Source: an uncultured Collinsella sp. (GTDB lineage: Bacteria > Actinomycetota > Coriobacteriia > Coriobacteriales > Coriobacteriaceae). Taken from it: a stretch of 25,225 nt of DNA. The stretch covers positions 1 to 25,225 of the forward strand of contig USGN01000001.1 of the NCBI GenBank assembly GCA_900554255.1, written 5' to 3'. Position 1 is the first letter of the stretch; every line of letters begins with the position of its first letter. The translations under genes and the position numbers were made by a program. The notes below the pieces were generated by a model that worked only from the letters and a program-made list of their open reading frames with translations, was not told where the DNA came from and did no database searches. Shown here one piece after another: positions 19,251 through 25,225 of the stretch.

Positions 19251-20273
19251 ATGGCGCAGATGAGAATCAAGGACATTGCCGCCGAGGCGGGCGTGAGTCC
19301 GGCCACGGTTTCGCGCTATCTCAATAACCGCCCCGGGCAGATGACCGAGGAAACCCGTGCTCGCATCGCAGCGGTTATCGAGCGCACCGGCTATCGCCCG
19401 CGTGCCGCCGCGCGCAATCTGCGCAGCTCGCGCACCAACCTCATCGGCGTGATTTTGGCCGACATCGCCAACCCGTTCTCGAGCGCCATGCTCGAAGGAC
19501 TTTCCGCCAGTGCCGCCGCGCGCGGCTGCTCGCTCATGACGGCCATTAGCGGCAACGACCCCGCCAAGGAGACAGAGTCGCTCACCAGGCTTATCGATGC
19601 CGGCGTGGACGGCCTGGTCGTCAACACCTGCGGAGGCAATGACGAGGCGATCGCCGCGGCCGCGGGGCGCCTACCCGTTGTACTGCTCGACCGCGATGTT
19701 GCCGACGGTGGCATCGATCTGGTGACATCGAACAACCGTGAGCTGGTCGCCGGCTTGGTAGACGAGCTCGCCGCTGCGGGCTGTGAGCGCCTGTGCCTGC
19801 TCACCGAGGCAAGCGACGACAGCCCCGTCCGTCGCGAGCGCGCCAAGGCCTTTACTGACGAGCTTTCGCACCGCGGCCTTGCGGGCGAGGTCGTCACCCT
19901 GGCCGACGGGGGCGCCACGGGCGTCGGTCGCTTGGACGAGACCATCCGCGACTATGCCGGCAAAAAGCTCGGCCTCATTGCCGTCAACGGCCTGGTTTTC
20001 CTGCGTCTGACCGAGGCTCTGACGCAGCTTGGTCCCTCGCTGCCGGCGGGGCTTAAGATCGCGACGTTTGACGACTACCCCTGGAACCATGTGCTCTTTG
20101 GCGGCGTCACCACGGCCGCGCAAGACACCCCTACCATTGCCGAGTGCGTAGTCGAGCGCCTGTCTGAGCGCATCGACGTCGTTACCACCACCGTGGGCGA
20201 GGCCGCAAAGCTGGCGCCCAAACGCATCGAGATCCCCGGCCACATCGAACACCGCGCTTCGACCTCGCGCTAG
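19251..20273 (+). CDS. LacI-family transcriptional regulator, target unknown
   Basis: A 340-aa LacI/GalR protein. The HTH is near-consensus (RIKDIAAEAGVSPATVSRYL, about residues 4-23), followed by the hinge region with YRPRAAARNLRSSRT and the sugar-binding domain (NLIGVILADIANPFSSAMLE onward). The start is either 19251, chosen here, or the in-frame ATG at 19260; both have only a weak GGGG-type site, and an earlier ATG at 19203 has none. No sugar-transport or glycosidase gene adjoins it, so it is an orphan in this window. Upstream, CGTTTTGCAACC at 19176-19187 also occurs in the ebg control region (6636-6647), hinting at related operator halves. The next gene pair begins 42 nt after its stop, with the candidate promoter and operator lying directly at the gene end. 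Confidence 0.9.
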   Translation: MAQMRIKDIAAEAGVSPATVSRYLNNRPGQMTEETRARIAAVIERTGYRPRAAARNLRSSRTNLIGVILADIANPFSSAMLEGLSASAAARGCSLMTAISGNDPAKETESLTRLIDAGVDGLVVNTCGGNDEAIAAAAGRLPVVLLDRDVADGGIDLVTSNNRELVAGLVDELAAAGCERLCLLTEASDDSPVRRERAKAFTDELSHRGLAGEVVTLADGGATGVGRLDETIRDYAGKKLGLIAVNGLVFLRLTEALTQLGPSLPAGLKIATFDDYPWNHVLFGGVTTAAQDTPTIAECVVERLSERIDVVTTTVGEAAKLAPKRIEIPGHIEHRASTSR

Positions 20274-20274
20274 T

Positions 20275-20306
20275 CTGTATGATAATATATAGACAATGTC
20301 ATACAG
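20275..20306 (+). promoter_or_regulatory. Promoter and operator of the toxin-antitoxin pair
   Basis: The perfect 8-bp inverted repeat CTGTATGA (20275-20282) and TCATACAG (20299-20306) has a 16-nt spacer and begins 2 nt past the preceding stop codon. It brackets an AT-rich -10 (GATAAT, 20281-20286), and its right arm runs into the AGGAGG ribosome site at 20305-20310. The arrangement fits autorepression by the RHH domain of the antitoxin; that is inference. Confidence 0.6.
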
Positions 20307-20315
20307 GAGGTATCC

Positions 20316-20810
20316 ATGGCTGCGTCTGTGCTGAGTGTGCGAGTGGACTCGTCAATTAAAGACTCATTTGCCGAACTGTGCGAAGAGCTTGGCATGACTT
20401 CGTCTGTTGCGGTCAATATGTTTATGAGGCAGATGCTGCGCGAGCGCTCTCTGCCGTTTGTTCCTTCACTTGGTAAAAGCTCTGCGAGCGAAAGCGCCGC
20501 GGCGGGCATTTTGGATACTGCCCAGATTGAGTCCGCCGTCCGCGAGGCAGCCAGCACGATTCCCGCCATCAAAACCGTGATTCTATTTGGTTCGTATGCC
20601 CGTGGCGAGGCGCATGCCGATAGTGATATTGACTTGCGCCTCGAAGTCGATCGCGAGCGGGGCTTTGGTCTTTTCGCGCTGTCGGCATTTGGTGAGGCGG
20701 TGCGCAAAAAAACCGGGAGGCAGGTTGACCTCGTCTCGAGTGACTATCTTGATGACGATCTTGCCGCGGTAATCGAGCGCGAAGGAGTGATCCTCTATGA
20801 TCGCGCGTAA
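20316..20810 (+). CDS. Antitoxin: RelB/DinJ-type RHH domain fused to an MNT nucleotidyltransferase
   Basis: A 164-aa two-domain protein. Residues 1-48 match the RelB/DinJ ribbon-helix-helix family: a short strand (VLSVRVDSSIK), two helices with LGMTSSVAVNMFMRQM, and the typical end RERSLPF. A linker leads to a minimal nucleotidyltransferase (about 70-164) with a complete GSX10DXD signature: Gly92-Ser93, Asp104 and Asp106, and a third acidic residue at Asp138 (RQVDLV). Such MntA proteins neutralise HEPN toxins by AMPylating a tyrosine. The usual MntA is about 100-140 aa without an RHH domain, so the fusion is unusual. The ATG at 20316 follows AGGAGG. The last 14 nt overlap the toxin gene. Base composition looks more AT-rich than the neighbours, which may indicate transfer. 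Confidence 0.9.
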   Translation: MAASVLSVRVDSSIKDSFAELCEELGMTSSVAVNMFMRQMLRERSLPFVPSLGKSSASESAAAGILDTAQIESAVREAASTIPAIKTVILFGSYARGEAHADSDIDLRLEVDRERGFGLFALSAFGEAVRKKTGRQVDLVSSDYLDDDLAAVIEREGVILYDRA

Positions 20811-21168
20811 GTCAGACGGCCTCCGCGCTCAAGAGGTTTTGGAAGCCATCTCTGAAACGAACGAGCGCATCAAGGCTTTTGATATCACCGAGGACCAGTT
20901 TCTGCATGCGAATGACGTGCGGACGAGGGCGTTGGCGGACTCCCTTTTGATGTGTGCGCTTAGGGTAACGGAAGAAGCGGGCAAGTTGTCGGAACGCTCG
21001 CAGCGGCTTCATCCCGAAATCGAATGGCGTGGAATTATCGGCATGAGAAATTATCTTGCGCATGATTACGGCAATGTCGACCGCTCGGTTGTTTGGGATG
21101 CAGTGACGATGGAGTTCCCTACGCTGGAACGAGCCTGTAGACAAATTGTCTCCGAATCTGAACGCTAG
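20797..21168 (+). CDS. hepT: HEPN-domain toxin, HepT/DUF86 family
   Basis: A 123-aa all-helical HEPN protein. The ribonuclease signature RX4HXY is intact: Arg84, His89 and Tyr91 in RNYLAHDY. In the characterised HepT/MntA systems this tyrosine is AMPylated by the partner nucleotidyltransferase, which silences RNA cleavage. The remaining family pattern is also present, with an N-terminal helix region, the middle helix ALRVTEEAGKLSE and a C-terminal helix with TLERACRQI. The ATG at 20797 overlaps the antitoxin gene by 14 nt, with GGAG at 20783-20786, so translation is coupled and the antitoxin comes first. The pair forms a two-gene unit between a LacI gene and glnA. No terminator is obvious after it. 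Confidence 0.92.
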   Translation: MIARKSDGLRAQEVLEAISETNERIKAFDITEDQFLHANDVRTRALADSLLMCALRVTEEAGKLSERSQRLHPEIEWRGIIGMRNYLAHDYGNVDRSVVWDAVTMEFPTLERACRQIVSESER

Positions 21169-21221
21169 CCGCTCGTTCGCAACGGCCTGTTCGCACACGT
21201 TTTTTGAGCGCTTGATACGCT

Positions 21222-21237
21222 TTAACCCTGCGGAAAC
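21222..21237 (+). promoter_or_regulatory. GlnR-box-like site before the glutamine synthetase gene
   Basis: TTAAC-N6-GAAAC at 21222-21237 matches the actinobacterial GlnR consensus gTnAC-n6-GAAAC at all fixed positions but the first. It lies 65 nt before the glnA start. Possible -10 elements downstream are TAGTAT (about 21253) and TATAGA (about 21263). Only this one box was recognised, while known GlnR targets usually have two or more, so this remains tentative. Confidence 0.5.
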
Positions 21238-21302
21238 ATTTTTCTGCGATAGTATCTGCGATATAGACCAGTCGAAACCCGCCCGAAAGAAAGGGGAGCG
21301 AC

Positions 21303-22640
21303 ATGAACCAGCAGAACATCGATTACGTACTCCGCTCCGTAGAGCAGCGTGACATCCGCTTTGTGCGTCTGTGGTTTGTCGACATTCTCGGCCGCCTCAA
21401 GAACTTTGCCATTAGCCCCGAGGACCTCGAGGTCGCTTTTGAGGAGGGTATTGGCTTTGACGGCTCCGCCATCGAGGGCTTTGCTACGCCCGAGGAAGCC
21501 GACATGCTGGCGTTTCCCGATGCTTCGACCTTCCAGATTTTGCCGTGGCGCCCGAGCCACAACGGCGTCGCCCGCGTGTTCTGCGACGTGTGCACCCCCG
21601 ATCGCAAGCCGTTTGCCGGCGACCCGCGCGATGCCCTGCGCCGCATGTTCCGCAAGGCCGAGAAGGCTGGCTATCTGCTCAACGTGGGCGCCGAGCTGGA
21701 GTATTACTACTTCCCCGACGAGCACACCCCCGAGCCGCTCGACAACGTGGGCTACTTCGATCTTTCGGTGAGCGATGCCGCCCGCGACCTGCGTCGCAAC
21801 ACGGTTCTCACGCTCGAGAAGATGTCCGTGCCCGTGGAGTACACCTTCCATGCCGCCGGCCGCTCGCAGCACGGCATGAGCCTGCGTCACGCCGAGGCCT
21901 TGAGCATGTCCGACGCCATCACCACGGCCAAACTCATCATTAAGCAGCAGGCCTACGAGAGCGGTTGCCACGCATCCTTTATGCCCAAGCCGTTGGCAGG
22001 CGAGGATGGCAGCGCCATGTTTTTGCATCAGTCGCTGTTCGACCACGACGGCAACAACGTCTTTTGGGGTGAGGACGACGAGAAGTACCACCTCTCCGAT
22101 ATCGCCAAGCATTATATGGCCGGCATTCTGGCGCATGCCCGCGAGATCAGCGCCATCACCAATCCCACGGTCAACTCGTACAAGCGTATCACCACGGGCG
22201 GCGACTCCGTGCCGCAGTACGCCACGTGGGGCCTGCGTAACCGCGCGAGCATGGTCCGCATCCCGGTCTACAAGCCCGGCAAGCAGCTGTCCACGCGCAT
22301 TGAGCTTCGCAGCCCCGACCCCATGGCCAACCCGTACCTGGTCAACGCCGTCACGCTGGCGGCTGGTCTCGACGGCATCGAGCGCAAGCTGGAGCTCCCG
22401 CCCGAGGCCACGGCCGAGACGCTCAAACTCACCGACCGTCAGATGCTCGAGGCCGGCTACGCACCGCTGCCGCGCTCGCTCAAAGAGGCGCTTGACGTCT
22501 TTGAGGACTCGCAGTTTATGAAGGATGCCCTCGGCGAGCACATTCACAGCTTCTTCCTCAAAAAGAAGCGCAACGAGTGGCATAAGTTTGAGTCCACGAT
22601 CACCGAGTGGGAGATCAAGCATTATCTGGCGAACTCCTAA
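21303..22640 (+). CDS. glnA: Glutamine synthetase type I homologue with altered metal-site residues
   Basis: A 445-aa protein with the GSI-alpha length and fold: N-terminal beta-grasp (1-100, with GFDGSAIEGF) and catalytic barrel. Conserved parts include ELE (131-133), NPTVNSYKR (287-295), NRASMVRIP and TRIELRSPDPMANPYL. The motif that normally reads HEV-x3-QHE reads HAAGRSQHG (183-191), so the two metal-ligand Glu are Ala184 and Gly191. The usual GMHxH is AMFLH, with Phe240 for the first His. The loop usually GYEAP is GGDSVP. No adenylylation site is present. Thus the n1 metal site lacks two ligands and the n2 site lacks one. It may be inactive, use another substrate or act as a sensor. The ATG at 21303 follows AAAGGGGAG. 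The GlnR-like gene is 50 nt downstream. Confidence 0.85.
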   Translation: MNQQNIDYVLRSVEQRDIRFVRLWFVDILGRLKNFAISPEDLEVAFEEGIGFDGSAIEGFATPEEADMLAFPDASTFQILPWRPSHNGVARVFCDVCTPDRKPFAGDPRDALRRMFRKAEKAGYLLNVGAELEYYYFPDEHTPEPLDNVGYFDLSVSDAARDLRRNTVLTLEKMSVPVEYTFHAAGRSQHGMSLRHAEALSMSDAITTAKLIIKQQAYESGCHASFMPKPLAGEDGSAMFLHQSLFDHDGNNVFWGEDDEKYHLSDIAKHYMAGILAHAREISAITNPTVNSYKRITTGGDSVPQYATWGLRNRASMVRIPVYKPGKQLSTRIELRSPDPMANPYLVNAVTLAAGLDGIERKLELPPEATAETLKLTDRQMLEAGYAPLPRSLKEALDVFEDSQFMKDALGEHIHSFFLKKKRNEWHKFESTITEWEIKHYLANS

Positions 22641-22690
22641 TCGCGCTGGCTTGTTCCAGTACGATTGAGCTCATTTCCTTGGAGGCCGAT

Positions 22691-23353
22691 ATGTCCGAAA
22701 AGAGTGCCCTGTTCATGGCGCGCACGACGCGCTTCCACGAGTTTGCCCGCAGCTTGACGACCACCCTGGGTGTCGAGGTGAGCCTGGCAACCCCCGATTC
22801 GCCGACTGCGGCGCACGACTTTGACCTGCTGATCCTCGATTCCGACGGCATCCGCAGCGACCGCATCGATCAGATTGCCAAGTGGCTTGACGATCGTGGC
22901 GGCGTCCCCATGCTGGTGATCGTCGACGATGAGGCCCTTGGCACCCTGCGCCTGCCGAATCACGCGCATGCCGACTTTGTATGCCCCACGGCGACGCCCA
23001 ACGAACTCAAGGCTCGCGCACAGCGCCTGATGGGCGAGGAGGAGACCGTCACCGCCGACGATGTGCTCAACATCGATAACCTCGAGATTAACCTGGCTAC
23101 CTACCAGGTGACACTCGATAACGAGCCCATCGACCTGACGCTGATGGAGTACTCGCTGCTGAGCTTTTTGGCGACGCATCCCAACCGTGCCTACAGCCGC
23201 GAGGTGCTGCTGCACCGCGTGTGGGGCTTTGAGTACTGCGGCGGTACGCGTACCGTCGACGTGCACATCCGACGCATCCGCTCCAAGGTGGGCCCGCAGA
23301 TCGCGGCACACATCACCACCGTCCGCGGCGTGGGCTATCTGTTTAAGGACTAG
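22691..23353 (+). CDS. OmpR/PhoB-type regulator resembling actinobacterial GlnR
   Basis: A 220-aa protein with an N-terminal receiver-like domain (1-115) and a C-terminal winged helix (about 128-219). The DNA-binding part is clear: LTLMEYSLLSFLATHP, then REVLLHRVWGFEYCGGTRTV, DVHIRRIRSKVGP and the end TVRGVGYLFKD, close in style to mycobacterial and Streptomyces GlnR. The receiver keeps an Asp at position 50 (LLILDSDG) but lacks the acidic pair after strand 1 (ALFMARTTRF). It is therefore probably not controlled by phosphorylation, as reported for GlnR. The ATG at 22691 has GGAGG 5 nt upstream. It follows glnA by 50 nt and no kinase is nearby. A role in nitrogen control is inferred from this context and from the box before glnA. 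Confidence 0.85.
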   Translation: MSEKSALFMARTTRFHEFARSLTTTLGVEVSLATPDSPTAAHDFDLLILDSDGIRSDRIDQIAKWLDDRGGVPMLVIVDDEALGTLRLPNHAHADFVCPTATPNELKARAQRLMGEEETVTADDVLNIDNLEINLATYQVTLDNEPIDLTLMEYSLLSFLATHPNRAYSREVLLHRVWGFEYCGGTRTVDVHIRRIRSKVGPQIAAHITTVRGVGYLFKD

Positions 23354-23357
23354 CTTT

Positions 23358-23394
23358 CCACCACAAAGGGGACAGGCACTTTTGTGGTGGTTTT
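23358..23394 (+). terminator. Terminator-like hairpin after the GlnR-like gene
   Basis: CCACCACAAA (23358-23367) pairs perfectly with TTTGTGGTGG (23381-23390) around a 13-nt loop and is followed by TTTT. The loop is made of a GGGGACAGGCAC string, a copy of the dispersed GGGACAGG motif. It starts 5 nt after the stop codon. Confidence 0.75.
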
Positions 23395-23508
23395 GACGCA
23401 GGTACGGATTCCTTTCGGGTCTGCGGCAGAACTTAAGCCTTCCTAAAAGATTGCGTTCTCATACACTTGCGCCCGCATATTGGGGTACAACTCAACGTGA
23501 ACAATGAT

Positions 23509-23540
23509 GGCCCGCCACATGTTTGGCGGGCCTTTGGTTA
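23509..23540 (+). terminator. Hairpin in the htrA leader, possible attenuator
   Basis: GGCCCGCC (23509-23516) pairs with GGCGGGCC (23525-23532) around an 8-nt loop and is followed by TTTGGTTATTT. It ends about 15 nt before the ribosome site of htrA, inside the likely leader. It could stop transcription before htrA or mark the end of a short upstream RNA. The -35/-10 of htrA were not convincing. Confidence 0.55.
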
Positions 23541-23561
23541 TTTGACGAAAGGATCGCAGCC

Positions 23562-25022
23562 ATGAGCGAGTACGATTCCCAGCGTCCCCAGGATGCGGGC
23601 AACGCCGGCGAGACCCAGCAGCAGCCGCGTGTGCAGGTGGAGTCGACGCCTGCCGGCAGTAACATTCCCTATGTGCAGGCCTACGACACGCAGACCGGAA
23701 AGCCGCTGGGCAGCCAGCAGGTCGTGAACAAGCACACGGTGGTCAAGACCAAGACCAAAAAGCTGCCGATCTTTATTACGGCACTCGCCGGCTGTGCCTG
23801 CGGAGCCCTGCTGGTCATCGCGCTCATTATGAGCGGCACGCTCGATATCGGCGGCGGCAAGAATGCCGTGACGGCGGGTGCTTCGGGTTCGTCGACGCAA
23901 AAGATCACCATCGACTCCGAGGACACCACGCTGGCCGAGGCCGTTTCTGCCAAGGCGTTGCCCTCCGTGGTTTCCATCACCGCCACTTCGAGCGGTAGCC
24001 AGAATGGCTCGCTTTCGCAGTCTGCCGATGAGTCGGATAGCTCGGGCAGCGTCGGTTCGGGCGTGGTGCTCGATACCGAGGGCCACATCCTCACCAACAA
24101 CCACGTGGTTGATGGCTACGACCAGTACGTGGTGACCATGGATGACGGCACCACCTATGAGGCCGAGTTCGTGGGCAACGACGCCTCGAGCGACCTGGCC
24201 GTCATCAAGCTCAAGGACGCCGACGCCTCCAAGCTCACGCCGATCGAGATCGGTGATTCCTCCAAGCTCAACGTGGGCGAGTGGGTCATGGCGATCGGCT
24301 CGCCGTTCGGCAACGAGCAGTCCGTCTCCACGGGCATCGTGTCGGCGCTCTATCGCTCCACGGCCATGAGCTCTACCAGCGGCAACACCATCTACGCCAA
24401 CATGATCCAGACCGATGCTGCCATCAACCCGGGCAACTCCGGCGGCGCGCTCGTCAACGACAACGGTGAGCTGGTGGGCATCAACTCGCTCATCGAGAGC
24501 TACTCGGGCTCCAGCTCGGGTGTTGGCTTTGCCATTCCGGTCAATTACGCCAAGAACATTGCCGACCAGATCATCGACGGCAAGACGCCGGTGCATCCGT
24601 ACATGGGAGCTACGCTTTCGAGCGTCAATGCGCTTAACGCCCGCACCAACAAGCTGAGCACCGATAGCGGCGCGTATGTGGCGAGCGTCGTTGAGGATGG
24701 TCCTGCCGCCAAGGCCGGCATTCAGGAGGGCGATGTCATTACCAAGCTGGGCGACGACGAGATTACGAGCGCCGATGGCCTGATCATCGTGCTGCGCAGC
24801 CACGAGGTGGGCGAGAAGGTCGAGATCACGCTCATGCGCGGCAAGGAAGAGAAGAAGGTCACCGTCGAGCTGGGCTCCGATGAGGAGCTGCAGAACCAGC
24901 AGCAGGACGACAGTTCGACCGACACCGGCAACGGCGGTATTACCGACGAGCAGCTGCGCCAGTACCTGGAGGAGCTGCTGGGCCAGCAGGGCCAGGGTCA
25001 GGGCTACGGCCAGGGTTACTAA
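23562..25022 (+). CDS. HtrA/DegP-type membrane-anchored serine protease with PDZ domain
   Basis: A 486-aa S1C protease that degrades or handles damaged proteins outside the membrane. A disordered polar cytosolic N-terminus (about 1-65) leads to one membrane helix (FITALAGCACGALLVIALIM, about 69-88). The trypsin-like domain carries the full triad: His181 (NNHVV), Asp211 (SSDLAVI) and Ser293 (NPGNSGGAL). One PDZ domain follows (about 350-445, with GPAAKAGIQEGDVITKLGD), then an acidic and Gln/Gly-rich tail (QGQGQGYGQGY). The ATG at 23562 was chosen for GAAAGGA at 23546-23552; an earlier in-frame ATG at 23523 lies in the leader hairpin. The layout is that of Gram-positive HtrA/DegP proteins such as mycobacterial PepD. 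It is a single-gene unit with a strong terminator. Confidence 0.95.
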   Translation: MSEYDSQRPQDAGNAGETQQQPRVQVESTPAGSNIPYVQAYDTQTGKPLGSQQVVNKHTVVKTKTKKLPIFITALAGCACGALLVIALIMSGTLDIGGGKNAVTAGASGSSTQKITIDSEDTTLAEAVSAKALPSVVSITATSSGSQNGSLSQSADESDSSGSVGSGVVLDTEGHILTNNHVVDGYDQYVVTMDDGTTYEAEFVGNDASSDLAVIKLKDADASKLTPIEIGDSSKLNVGEWVMAIGSPFGNEQSVSTGIVSALYRSTAMSSTSGNTIYANMIQTDAAINPGNSGGALVNDNGELVGINSLIESYSGSSSGVGFAIPVNYAKNIADQIIDGKTPVHPYMGATLSSVNALNARTNKLSTDSGAYVASVVEDGPAAKAGIQEGDVITKLGDDEITSADGLIIVLRSHEVGEKVEITLMRGKEEKKVTVELGSDEELQNQQQDDSSTDTGNGGITDEQLRQYLEELLGQQGQGQGYGQGY

Positions 25023-25048
25023 CGAGCCATTTCGCACATGCCGAAGCC

Positions 25049-25090
25049 AGAGGGGCTGTCCCATCAACGCGGGACAGCCCCTCTTTTCTT
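25049..25090 (+). terminator. Rho-independent terminator of the HtrA gene
   Basis: A perfect 14-bp stem, AGAGGGGCTGTCCC (25049-25062) with GGGACAGCCCCTCT (25071-25084), closes an 8-nt loop and ends in TTTTCTT. It lies 26 nt after the stop codon. Confidence 0.94.
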
Positions 25091-25225
25091 ATTGATCCGT
25101 TGGGAACGGAGGAAAACGGATCACTTGTGGCTGGCAAGAGGCCTGGTTCGTAATGGTCTGGACAGTTAGTGGTAGCGCGCAGAGATGTGGTGTAAGAGGC
25201 GGGGCATGCCCCGCCTCTTCTCTTT
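25091..25225 (+). terminator. Right edge: inverted repeat and second terminator, no gene seen
   Basis: A 9-bp inverted repeat, TGATCCGTT (25093-25101) with AACGGATCA (25115-25123), opens the region. A perfect 12-bp stem, AAGAGGCGGGGC (25194-25205) with GCCCCGCCTCTT (25208-25219), has a 2-nt loop, ends in CTCTTT and looks like a plus-strand terminator. Between them no protein or tRNA was found. A small RNA ended by this terminator is possible but not shown. Confidence 0.55.

Noticed and set aside
25091..25193. tRNA gene at the right edge suggested by GGTTCG
   Set aside because: No acceptor stem, anticodon stem or full T-loop can be folded around it.

Overview
The window looks like a chromosomal segment of a high-GC Gram-positive gut actinobacterium of the class Coriobacteriia, most likely Collinsella or a close relative. 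The evidence is the strong G/C bias at third codon positions, an OmpR-type GlnR-like regulator beside a glutamine synthetase, an ebg-type beta-galactosidase locus, a Feo iron system with a FeoB-associated Cys-rich peptide, and many GC-rich hairpin terminators. No rRNA, tRNA, CRISPR array, transposase or phage gene was found. The species call is inference.

Left part (1-5264): a minus-strand run serB > larB > larC > tetR, covering serine biosynthesis, two steps of nickel-pincer cofactor synthesis and a TetR regulator. The larC gene stops after the LarC1 half. Divergent from it is aspS, with a strong hairpin in its leader and a clear terminator.

Centre-left (5265-12064): three tandem palindromes, then a divergent lactose-type locus. 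A LacI-family regulator (ebgR-like) faces ebgA and ebgC across 374 bp that carry three near-identical CAACCGGTTG operators at 42-45 bp spacing around a plausible promoter. An APC-family amino-acid permease follows.

Centre (12065-16175): a 209-bp element with 26-bp terminal inverted repeats. Next comes an HPr-like phosphocarrier that keeps His15 but has Asp at the regulatory Ser46 position. The iron-uptake cluster feoA-feoA-feoB plus the small Cys-rich peptide follows, with palindromes before feoA and feoB that share an AAGTTA half-site.

Centre-right (16176-21168): an old-yellow-enzyme-type flavin/Fe-S oxidoreductase, a GntR/FCD regulator, an orphan LacI regulator, and a compact MNT/HEPN toxin-antitoxin pair. 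The antitoxin there is a fusion of a RelB/DinJ-type ribbon-helix-helix domain to a nucleotidyltransferase.

Right part (21169-25225): a type I glutamine synthetase homologue in which several canonical metal-binding residues are replaced, followed by an OmpR/GlnR-type regulator with a degenerate receiver. A GlnR-box-like sequence precedes the synthetase. A membrane-anchored HtrA/DegP-type protease closes the annotated part, and the right edge has two hairpin terminators with no recognisable gene between them. The best candidates for new biology are the RHH-nucleotidyltransferase/HEPN pair, the aberrant glutamine synthetase paired with a GlnR-like regulator, and the Asp46 HPr.
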